Notes: generated from the sequence alone by a model not told the origin. Positions 1 to 5,015 are shown, counted from the stretch's first letter. The stretch is DNA of 5,030 nucleotides from Thermodesulfovibrionales bacterium (GCA_919901705.1 CAKKPR010000075.1:1-5030); one strand, 5' to 3'. Translations and numbers: made by a program.

Positions 1-40
1 AGAATCTTTCTGAAGGATTCCCGACAAGCGGGAATGACAA
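1..40. repeat. Edge of a dispersed palindromic intergenic repeat
   Basis: Two overlapping dyads are visible. GAATCTTT (2-9) pairs with AAGGATTC (13-20) around a 3-base loop, with one G-T wobble. ATTCCCG (17-23) pairs perfectly with CGGGAAT (29-35) around ACAAG. The core and the following ATGACAA resemble the short repeats with a CATTCCCGCTTGTCGGGAAT core that I recall being scattered between genes in Nitrospirota and deltaproteobacterial genomes; that resemblance is from memory, not a search. The element appears cut by the left edge of the window. No coding function is apparent. Confidence 0.6.
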
Positions 41-52
41 CAAAACAAATAT

Positions 53-70
53 CTGCGGTCTCTGCCGCAG
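53..70 (-). terminator. Candidate terminator hairpin of the repeat/pseudokinase gene
   Basis: CTGCGG (53-58) and CCGCAG (65-70) form a perfect 6-bp GC-rich stem with a 6-base loop, 9 bases past the stop codon of the minus-strand gene. Read on the minus strand, the hairpin is followed by ATATTTGTTTTG, a T-rich but interrupted tail. Position and stem fit an intrinsic terminator, but the imperfect T-tract makes it weak. Confidence 0.5.
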
Positions 71-79
71 GTTATATTA

Positions 80-1417
80 TTATTCGGATTTTGTATCCGG
101 CTCTTTTTTGCTTTTTGAAAGGGCCTTAAGGTCTGTGAATATATCATCTATACTCTGGTATCTGTCTTCCCGTACTTTCCTTATGCACCTTATGACGATT
201 TCATCGAGCCAGTCAGGCACATCCTCAACAATATCAATAACCCTTGTTGAGCCGAGATATTCCAGGTTGCCTGTCAGCATTTCATAGAGAATAACGCCTG
301 ATGAGTATATGTCAGCCCTCACGTCAGGAGAAAGTCCCCTGGTGGATTCAGGAGAGATGTACGCCGAAGACAACGCCCTTTTCAAAAAAGAAATATTGTT
401 CCGGGCATCAACAACTATGTTGTCAGGGCTTAACAGGCCAAATGGCTGGCCGCTGTTATAGGATTCCTGAAGACTTTTAAGTATCTGAACCCAGAGTTTA
501 AGGCTGTACTTTGGCTCTATCCTTCCATTTTTTATAAAACTTCTAAGGGTGCTTTTTCCTCCAAGGCTTATATCTATATCTTCCTTATGGGGTGGGGCAA
601 GTATGTGTATTTTTTCCCTGACATCTTTGAATGCAGGGTCAGCCTTATCAATCTCCCTGAATATATCAAGGGCTTTCTGTGCTTCGCCAATCTTTTCAAG
701 CTTAAAGGCATACAGGTAGAAGTCCTCTATGTTTGACGAATCAGGTTTTTGCCCGCGAAGGGAAAACCCGAACATCTCAATAGCCTCTTTCACCAGGCCT
801 TCTTCCTCAAGCAGGACAGATGCCCTCTTGTACTCTCCGGCCTCCCTGTATACCTTGGCAGCAGCGAGTCTTCTGCCAGCCCGTTCCATAATCAGTGCAG
901 CTTCAATCTTTTTTCCTGCCTTGTCATAGAGCTTTGCAGCTTCCTCGTATTCACCCTCCTGCATGGAAACCTCTGCAGAGGCCTCAATATTCCCTTCCTT
1001 TTCATGCAGTTCTTTTGCTTTTTGAGTCATGCCCAGAAACTCATAGAGCCTGGCAGCCTGCCGGTAGTCCTTGCCTTTTTCATAAAGCACGGCAGCCTTT
1101 TTATAATCCTTGAGCTTGTTTTCATATACACTTGCAGCTGATACGAATTTCCCTTGTTTTTCATAGGCAGCAGCCTCATTTTTATAATCCTCGGTTAAGG
1201 TAGTTTTCAGCTTTTTTCCTATGGTGTTTTTATAGATAAACCTGATAAGGAAAAATAGGGCGGCAAGCAGAGGAATGAGAATAATTAAAAATACAACCAA
1301 AAGCCCGGTCTTTGCCTGTTTTTCAGGAGAGGAGACATTCAAGGATGCTTCCTTGATAAAAGGTGTGGTGAAGCGCGATATCAGGTCAAGCAGGATCAAT
1401 GCCCATTCTCTCTGCAT
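80..1417 (-). CDS. Membrane-anchored 13-residue helical-repeat protein with C-terminal protein-kinase-like (pseudokinase) lobe
   Basis: The product is 445 residues. Residues 37-62 are one strongly hydrophobic membrane segment, followed by a basic patch (KNTIGKKLK), so the large C-terminal part should be cytoplasmic by the positive-inside rule. Residues 78-221 are alanine-rich TPR-like helical repeats of the form YxxAAxLYExxGx. Residues 234-270 look like one more TPR-type helix pair. Residues 284-431 match the C-lobe of Ser/Thr kinases: an alphaD/alphaE region (STLRSFIKNGRI onward), LSPDNIVVD in place of HRDLKPENIL, SPES in place of APE, RADIYSSGVILYEMLTG for the alphaF DxxSxG motif, and REDRYQS at alphaI. 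No glycine loop, VAIK lysine, catalytic Asp or DFG is present, so I infer it is catalytically dead and acts as a scaffold or protein-binding module. The ATG has no clear Shine-Dalgarno; minus-strand TAGAAT lies 6 bases upstream. Specific function is unknown. The neighbour is a divergent solute-binding lipoprotein gene. Confidence 0.85.
   Translation of the reverse strand: MQREWALILLDLISRFTTPFIKEASLNVSSPEKQAKTGLLVVFLIILIPLLAALFFLIRFIYKNTIGKKLKTTLTEDYKNEAAAYEKQGKFVSAASVYENKLKDYKKAAVLYEKGKDYRQAARLYEFLGMTQKAKELHEKEGNIEASAEVSMQEGEYEEAAKLYDKAGKKIEAALIMERAGRRLAAAKVYREAGEYKRASVLLEEEGLVKEAIEMFGFSLRGQKPDSSNIEDFYLYAFKLEKIGEAQKALDIFREIDKADPAFKDVREKIHILAPPHKEDIDISLGGKSTLRSFIKNGRIEPKYSLKLWVQILKSLQESYNSGQPFGLLSPDNIVVDARNNISFLKRALSSAYISPESTRGLSPDVRADIYSSGVILYEMLTGNLEYLGSTRVIDIVEDVPDWLDEIVIRCIRKVREDRYQSIDDIFTDLKALSKSKKEPDTKSE
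755..1186 (-). repeat. Tandem 13-residue (39-bp) coding repeat array
   Basis: This codes for residues 78-221 of the membrane protein. Unit starts are at residues 78, 91, 105, 118, 131, 144, 157, 170, 183, 196 and 209. All units are 13 residues except the second, which has 14. Typical units are YKKAAVLYEKGKD, YRQAARLYEFLGM and YEEAAKLYDKAGK. Unit position 4 is Ala in most units (Ser in one), and position 12 is Gly in seven consecutive units (residues 129, 142, 155, 168, 181, 194, 207). The repeat is clear at protein level; at DNA level the units have diverged, so it is old. Confidence 0.85.
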
Positions 1418-1433
1418 CGCTTTATTCTACAAT

Positions 1434-1445
1434 AAACCCGGGTTT
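1434..1445. promoter_or_regulatory. 12-bp perfect dyad in the divergent spacer (candidate operator)
   Basis: AAACCCGGGTTT is a perfect palindrome lying 16 bases upstream of the minus-strand start (1417) and 50 bases upstream of the plus-strand start (1496). It is followed on the plus strand by a pyrimidine-rich run (1443-1461). Its place between two divergent starts suits a regulator site controlling one or both genes, but no known operator is recognised and a dyad of this size can arise by chance. Confidence 0.3.
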
Positions 1446-1477
1446 TTCTTTTTTATTCTTCTACGAAATTTCATATA

Positions 1478-1483
1478 TATGAT
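1478..1483 (+). promoter_or_regulatory. Possible -10 element of the solute-binding lipoprotein gene
   Basis: TATGAT matches the sigma-70 -10 consensus at 5 of 6 positions and ends 12 bases before the ATG at 1496. This would give a very short leader. No convincing -35 hexamer is found about 17 bases upstream, and the area is generally AT-rich (ATATATATGATAAAG), so the call is weak. No Shine-Dalgarno sequence is seen before this start. Confidence 0.3.
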
Positions 1484-1495
1484 AAAGTATACCAA

Positions 1496-3094
1496 ATGAA
1501 AAATACATCTGTGTTTTGCTTGTTGATTTTTGCACTGTCAGCATCTCTGCTTTCCTGTACCCGGGAGCCAGAGGTAAAAAAACCCAACGCAGTAACAATC
1601 GGCTCACTTGCAGATGCAAAGAGACTCCTTCCCTTGCTTGCCTCTGACAGCGCATCAGGAGATATAAGCGGCTGGATATTCAACGGACTCACCAAATACG
1701 ACAAAGATATAAAGATTAAGGGCGACCTTGCAGAGTCATGGGACATATCTCCGGACGGGCTTAAGATAGTTTTTCACCTGAGAAAAGGTGTCCTGTGGCA
1801 TGACGGTATTGAGTTCACTGCTGACGATGTTATATTCACTTACGACACAGCTATTAACCCAAAGGTGCCAACGCCTTACAGCAGTATTTATGGTCCAGTC
1901 CAAACCGTGGAAAGGGTCGATAAGTATACTGTAAAGGTTGCTTACAAAGAGCCTTTTGCTCCTGCCTTGGAGTCATGGGGCATGGGAATTATACCTAAAC
2001 ATATACTTGATGGAAAAGACATAAGTGCTGAATATTACAATAGAAATCCAATAGGAACTGGCCCGTATAAATTAAAGGAATGGGTGACGGGTCAAAAAAT
2101 AGTTCTTGAGGCTTATGAGAATTATTTTGAGGGCAGGCCCAAGATAGATAAATACATAACAAGGGTTATACCTGACAATGCTACAATGTTCCTTGAGCTT
2201 AAATTCGGGGGCATAGATTTTATGGGGCTTACACCTCCGCAGTACAAGCTTCAGGCAAATAAAGGGCTTTTTAATAAGTACTTTCAGAAATTCAGATATC
2301 CCTCTTTTGGGTACACATATTTGGGCTATAACCTTCTTGATCCAAGGTTTTCAGATAAAAGAGTAAGGCAGGCGCTGACCCATGCTATAAACAAAAAGGA
2401 CATCATAGCTGGCGTGCTTCTTGGTTACGGCACGCCGTGCACCGGCCCGTTTCCTCCGGAGTCCTGGGCATATAACCCCGAAGCAAAAGACCTTGAGTAC
2501 AATCCTGAAAAAGCTAAAAAACTTTTTGAGGAGGCAGGTTGGCGAATGGGGCAAGGCGGATTATTAGAAAAAGACGGAAAACCTTTTGCATTTACTGTGT
2601 TGGTAAATCAGGGGAATGATGCAAGGCTTAAGACCGCACAGATTATCAAGGAAAACCTTAAGGCAGTCGGGGTTGAGGTGAATATTAAAGTACTTGAGTG
2701 GCAGGCATTGCTTCATGAATTCATAGACAAAAAGCGTTTTGAGGTAATTATTATGGGATGGGCATTATCCCGTGACCCTGATATATATGATATCTGGCAT
2801 TCGTCAAAGACAAAAGAGGGTGAATTTAATTTTATCTCCTATAAAAGTGATGAGGTAGACAGGCTGCTGCTTGAAGGGCGACGCACATTTGATATTGATA
2901 AAAGGAAAAAGATTTATCACAGGATACATGAAATCCTTTCTGAAGACCAGCCGTATACATTCCTGTATGTCCCTGATGCCCTGCCGGTGCTCCACAAGAG
3001 GTTTAAAGGAGTAGAAAAAGCGCCCATCGGCATCTGGCATGACTTTATCCACTGGTATGTGCCGAAGAATAGGGTGGATTGGTACGGGGCTTAG
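1496..3094 (+). CDS. ABC-transporter solute-binding lipoprotein, oligopeptide/dipeptide/nickel class (SBP_bac_5)
   Basis: The 532-residue product fits the usual length of the DppA/OppA family. Residues 1-21 are a lipoprotein signal: MK, a hydrophobic core, and lipobox LLSC with Cys21 as the lipidated residue. This supports the ATG at 1496 despite the lack of a ribosome binding site. Family landmarks follow in order: SWDISPDGLKIVFHLRKGV (81-99) with WHDG and FTADDVIFTYD (107-117), the GTGPYKLKEW motif (187-196), FSDKRVRQALTHAINKKDI (285-303), and YNPEKAKKLFEEAGW (335-349). GWALSRDPDIYDIWHSS (421-437) lines the probable ligand site. In the family, such proteins sit in the periplasm and deliver peptides or other small solutes to a membrane permease. 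No permease or ATPase gene is in the window, so it is an orphan here and the substrate cannot be stated. It is divergent from the pseudokinase gene and followed 71 bases later by pdxJ, which has its own promoter. Confidence 0.94.
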   Translation: MKNTSVFCLLIFALSASLLSCTREPEVKKPNAVTIGSLADAKRLLPLLASDSASGDISGWIFNGLTKYDKDIKIKGDLAESWDISPDGLKIVFHLRKGVLWHDGIEFTADDVIFTYDTAINPKVPTPYSSIYGPVQTVERVDKYTVKVAYKEPFAPALESWGMGIIPKHILDGKDISAEYYNRNPIGTGPYKLKEWVTGQKIVLEAYENYFEGRPKIDKYITRVIPDNATMFLELKFGGIDFMGLTPPQYKLQANKGLFNKYFQKFRYPSFGYTYLGYNLLDPRFSDKRVRQALTHAINKKDIIAGVLLGYGTPCTGPFPPESWAYNPEAKDLEYNPEKAKKLFEEAGWRMGQGGLLEKDGKPFAFTVLVNQGNDARLKTAQIIKENLKAVGVEVNIKVLEWQALLHEFIDKKRFEVIIMGWALSRDPDIYDIWHSSKTKEGEFNFISYKSDEVDRLLLEGRRTFDIDKRKKIYHRIHEILSEDQPYTFLYVPDALPVLHKRFKGVEKAPIGIWHDFIHWYVPKNRVDWYGA

Positions 3095-3127
3095 GGGTTA
3101 ATTGTCTCTTTTAATATATATATGTGA

Positions 3128-3136
3128 TGCTATAAT
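3128..3136 (+). promoter_or_regulatory. Extended -10 promoter of pdxJ-acpS
   Basis: TGCTATAAT is a perfect extended -10 (TGn plus TATAAT). Initiation would fall near 3143, giving a leader of about 23 bases before the pdxJ ATG. No good -35 occurs at 16-18 bases: the nearest TTG-containing hexamer, TTGTCT at 3102-3107, is 23 bases away. Extended -10 promoters commonly tolerate a poor -35. The upstream AT-rich run TTTTAATATATATATG could assist polymerase binding. It lies just downstream of the lipoprotein gene, so pdxJ-acpS is probably transcribed separately. Confidence 0.7.
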
Positions 3137-3154
3137 ACTAAAACAGTTCAATCC

Positions 3155-3159
3155 GGAGG
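3155..3159 (+). promoter_or_regulatory. Ribosome binding site of pdxJ
   Basis: GGAGG sits 6 bases before the ATG at 3166, an ideal Shine-Dalgarno spacing. It fixes the start, which also matches the normal N-terminus of the PdxJ family. Confidence 0.85.
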
Positions 3160-3165
3160 CTATAA

Positions 3166-3888
3166 ATGATTCTTGGCGTTAACGTTGACCATGTTGCAAC
3201 CTTAAGAGAGGCAAGGAAAGGTATTGAACCCGATCCTGTAATGGCTGCGACCCTTGCAATTCTTGGAGGCGCCGATGGCATAACAATTCATCTCAGGGAA
3301 GACAGAAGGCATATACATGACAGGGACCTGAAGATATTAAGGGAGTTTGTTCCGCTTGAACTGAATCTTGAGATGGCTGCCACAAAAGAGATGATAAGCA
3401 TTGCCTTAAAGGTAAAACCTGACATGGTTACCCTGGTTCCCGAAAAGCGCGAGGAGCTTACAACAGAGGGCGGACTTGATGTAAAAAGGCAGAAAGTTAA
3501 TCTTAAAAAGGCCGTCAGCAGGATTCAGGGCGCAGGCATACCTGTAAGCCTTTTTATCAATCCGTCAAATGATGATATTGCCGTATCCGGAGAGATAGGC
3601 GCCAAAATGGTAGAAATACACACAGGGCTTTATGCGAATGCAAGGGCTAAAAGTCAGGAGAGGGAACTTATCAAGGTTGTCAAAGCAGTAAGGGAGGCTT
3701 CAAGCCTGGGACTTCAGTCTAATGCCGGTCATGGGCTTAATTATCCCAATGTTAAAAAGATAGCAGAGATTGAAGGCCTGAGGGGTTTATACATAGGACA
3801 CAGCATTATATCAAGGGCTGTGCTTGTTGGAATGGAAAGGGCTGTAAGGGAGATGAAGGAGTTAATAAATGCAAAATGCAGATTGTAA
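3166..3888 (+). CDS. pdxJ: Pyridoxine 5'-phosphate synthase PdxJ
   Basis: PdxJ condenses 1-deoxy-D-xylulose 5-phosphate with 3-amino-2-oxopropyl phosphate to form pyridoxine 5'-phosphate, the ring-closing step of DXP-dependent vitamin B6 synthesis, as a cytoplasmic TIM-barrel enzyme. The 240 residues compare with about 243 in E. coli. Signature segments are LGVNVDHVATLREAR (3-17), GADGITIHLREDRRHIHD (35-52), LELNLEMAATKEM (64-76) and LQSNAGHGLNYPNV (183-196), then YIGHSII (209-215). By correspondence with the E. coli enzyme, Asn6, Asp8, His9, Arg17, His42, Arg44, Glu69, Thr99, Glu150, His189 and Gly211-His212 are the expected substrate and catalytic residues, and all are present. The last six residues (NAKCRL) and the stop codon are encoded by the start of an AT-rich repeat, so the native C-terminus may have been replaced. 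It is probably cotranscribed with acpS, 83 bases downstream, as in many bacteria. Confidence 0.98.
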   Translation: MILGVNVDHVATLREARKGIEPDPVMAATLAILGGADGITIHLREDRRHIHDRDLKILREFVPLELNLEMAATKEMISIALKVKPDMVTLVPEKREELTTEGGLDVKRQKVNLKKAVSRIQGAGIPVSLFINPSNDDIAVSGEIGAKMVEIHTGLYANARAKSQERELIKVVKAVREASSLGLQSNAGHGLNYPNVKKIAEIEGLRGLYIGHSIISRAVLVGMERAVREMKELINAKCRL

Positions 3889-3955
3889 ATTGCAAATTGT
3901 AAATTTAATGAGGTTTTTAATTTTGCATTTTTAAATTTGCACTTTTCAATTTTCA
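3867..3955. repeat. AT-rich inverted/direct repeat between pdxJ and acpS
   Basis: AAATGCAAAAT (3867-3877) is perfectly inverted as ATTTTGCATTT (3920-3930). TGCAAATT (3891-3898) is inverted as AATTTGCA (3934-3941). ATTGTAAATT is directly repeated at 3882-3891 and 3896-3905, a 14-base period. The TGCAAATT/AATTTGCA style is reminiscent of dispersed intergenic repeats in Nitrospirota-like genomes, whose spurious translations read like NCKLQIANCKL; this is from memory. The element starts inside the last codons of pdxJ and ends just before the acpS ribosome binding site. It could fold as a long AU-rich hairpin in the pdxJ-acpS transcript. Confidence 0.7.
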
Positions 3956-3962
3956 TTGGAAC

Positions 3963-3966
3963 GGAG
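3963..3966 (+). promoter_or_regulatory. Ribosome binding site of acpS
   Basis: GGAG (within CGGAG) lies 5 bases before the ATG at 3972 and sets the start. It sits immediately outside the AT-rich repeat, so the repeat has not destroyed acpS translation signals. Confidence 0.75.
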
Positions 3967-3971
3967 TTCGT

Positions 3972-4343
3972 ATGATATACGGAGTCGGCATTGACCTTGT
4001 TAAGATAGACCGCATGAAAGATGTTGTTGAGAAATGGGGCAGAAAATTTCTCGAGAGGGTCTTTACAGATAATGAAATTTCATACTGCTATGAAAAAAAG
4101 AACCCGTATCTGTCTCTTGCAGTGCGCTTTGCAGCCAAGGAAGCGCTGATAAAGGCAATAGGCTCTGAGATCCCTGTCTCTCTGACTGATATTGAAGTCA
4201 TTAACTCCCTGAGCGGAAAGCCCGCTATAAAGGCCAATGGCAAATTAGGCATTTTTTTGAAAAAGAGAAAGATAAAGCAGGTTGCTCTCAGCTTGAGCCA
4301 TGAAAAAGACTACGGAATTGCCTGTGTAGTGCTGGAAAATTAA
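3972..4343 (+). CDS. acpS: Holo-[acyl-carrier-protein] synthase AcpS
   Basis: AcpS transfers the 4'-phosphopantetheine arm of coenzyme A to the conserved serine of acyl carrier protein, activating it for fatty acid synthesis. It is cytoplasmic, Mg-dependent and normally trimeric. At 123 residues it has the usual length for this short phosphopantetheinyl transferase family. The N-terminal GVGIDLVKIDRM (4-15) carries Mg-ligand Asp8. ERVFTDNEI (28-36) is the typical second motif, RFAAKEALIKAIG (52-64) holds Glu57, and the C-terminal LSLSHEKDYGIACVV (106-120) holds His110. All expected motifs are intact. A good ribosome binding site supports the ATG at 3972. It is the second gene of a probable pdxJ-acpS operon driven from 3128-3136; I see no convincing promoter of its own in the AT-rich gap. 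It converges on the LuxR-type gene across a palindromic element. Confidence 0.97.
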   Translation: MIYGVGIDLVKIDRMKDVVEKWGRKFLERVFTDNEISYCYEKKNPYLSLAVRFAAKEALIKAIGSEIPVSLTDIEVINSLSGKPAIKANGKLGIFLKKRKIKQVALSLSHEKDYGIACVVLEN

Positions 4344-4371
4344 AATACACCTGACCTTTATATGACTAACA

Positions 4372-4500
4372 GCCTGTTGAAAAACTCGCCGCATGTCATT
4401 GCGAGGAGCAGTTTCTGCGACGAAGCAATCTCTAACGCATTGATTTTATTAAAGGCGAGATTGCCACGCTTCGCTCGCAATGACAGATTTTTCAACAGCC
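4372..4500. repeat. Nested palindromic repeat element (MITE-like) between convergent genes
   Basis: Three layers of inverted repeats share one centre. The outer pair is CTGTTGAAAAA (4374-4384) with TTTTTCAACAG (4488-4498). The middle pair is TGTCATTGCGAG (4394-4405) with CTCGCAATGACA (4474-4485). The inner pair is CGAAGCAATCTC (4421-4432) with GAGATTGC and GCTTCG (4457-4464, 4468-4473), split by a small insertion. AACAGCC occurs at both edges (4368-4374, 4494-4500) and could be a 7-bp target duplication or simply part of the arms. The middle and inner parts resemble a widely dispersed bacterial intergenic repeat (GTCATTGCGAG...GCAATCTC), recognised from memory. It contains no credible gene. 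It fills the acpS/LuxR gap and could serve as a terminator for both convergent transcripts. Confidence 0.8.
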
Positions 4501-4502
4501 CG

Positions 4503-5015
4503 CTAAATCTGCGGCACAACTATTCCGAGCTTAATAGCAGTGCATATGGCTGCTGACCTGCTTGATACGTCAAATTTCCTGTAAATATTATCAAGGTGTG
4601 CGTTAACAGTGCCTGCCCCTATCGTGAGACTTAATGCTATTTTTTTGTTGGAGAACCCCCTTACAAGGTATTTTAGAACCTTTTTTTCCATTATTGTTAA
4701 TATTGAGATTTCTTTGCTTTGCTTATCTCTTAAGATTACGAGCACATCTGCTCCTTGCGGGTTTTTAGGCAGTTGAACCATAAGTGTGTTAAGACCGCAA
4801 AATGATGCTTCTGTTAGGTGTCTTACTCCAATCTTCAGCCAACCTAACATCTCATCCGTATTTATTTTTTTTTCTAAAAGTTTCTTGCTTGCCTTTTCGC
4901 TGATCCAAACATCTCCATTGTGCGATATGAACATTATAGGTTCTTTTCCGATAATGCTCTCGAGGTTTTTGATACAATTTTTGATTCTGGCAGCTTTATG
5001 ATTATTATTGGCCAT
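4503..5015 (-). CDS. LuxR/GerE-type helix-turn-helix transcriptional regulator
   Basis: The product is 170 residues from the ATG at 5013-5015. Residues 104-168 form a LuxR-type DNA-binding domain: ILTIMEKKVLKYLVRGFSNK carries the LTxxE..VL..L..G.SNK signature, then IALSLTIGAGTVNAHLDNIY with the recognition helix around 134-147, and FDVSSRSAAICTAIKLGIV. Residues 1-100 show no receiver-domain acidic pocket or phosphorylated Asp motif. NGDVWISEKASKKLLEKK (33-50) vaguely recalls a PAS-like sensor segment, but I cannot assign it. It probably binds DNA as a dimer in response to an unknown signal. No Shine-Dalgarno is seen, and the frame stays open to the right edge (five more codons, no stop), so the true start may lie outside the window. 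An AT-rich TATATT lies 7 bases upstream of this ATG. The gene faces acpS tail to tail, with no visible regulatory target. Confidence 0.88.
   Translation of the reverse strand: MANNNHKAARIKNCIKNLESIIGKEPIMFISHNGDVWISEKASKKLLEKKINTDEMLGWLKIGVRHLTEASFCGLNTLMVQLPKNPQGADVLVILRDKQSKEISILTIMEKKVLKYLVRGFSNKKIALSLTIGAGTVNAHLDNIYRKFDVSSRSAAICTAIKLGIVVPQI

Noticed and set aside
749..1141. Plus-strand open frame of 130 codons (and smaller ones at 729-929 and 895-1113)
   Set aside because: They lie antisense to the 13-residue repeat array, whose biased codons keep the opposite strand open. The translations show no family features.
1437..1461. Intrinsic terminator on the plus strand (GC dyad followed by T-rich run)
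   Set aside because: No plus-strand gene lies upstream to be terminated, and the dyad has no loop space without losing most of its stem.
1471..1746. Minus-strand 91-codon open frame over the lipoprotein gene start
   Set aside because: It is antisense to a clear signal peptide and family-conserved region, so it is a shadow frame.
3095..3127. Terminator for the lipoprotein gene
   Set aside because: The stretch is AT-rich with TATATATATA but has no GC stem followed by a T-tract. None could be supported.
3923..3951. Possible acpS promoter (TTGCAT with TCAATT)
   Set aside because: The -10 matches only 3 of 6 positions and lies in low-complexity AT repeat, so it is no better than chance.
3867..3955. 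CRISPR-like or iteron array
   Set aside because: Only two 10-base direct copies at a 14-base period plus inverted arms. There are no regular spacers and no replication or cas genes nearby.
3741..3956. Minus-strand 71-codon open frame
   Set aside because: It is antisense to the end of pdxJ and the AT-rich repeat. Its peptide (LQFAIYNLHFAF) is the kind of spurious product such repeats give.
4362..4556. Plus-strand 64-codon open frame
   Set aside because: It is mostly the palindromic repeat element and then runs antisense into the LuxR-type gene. It has no ribosome binding site.
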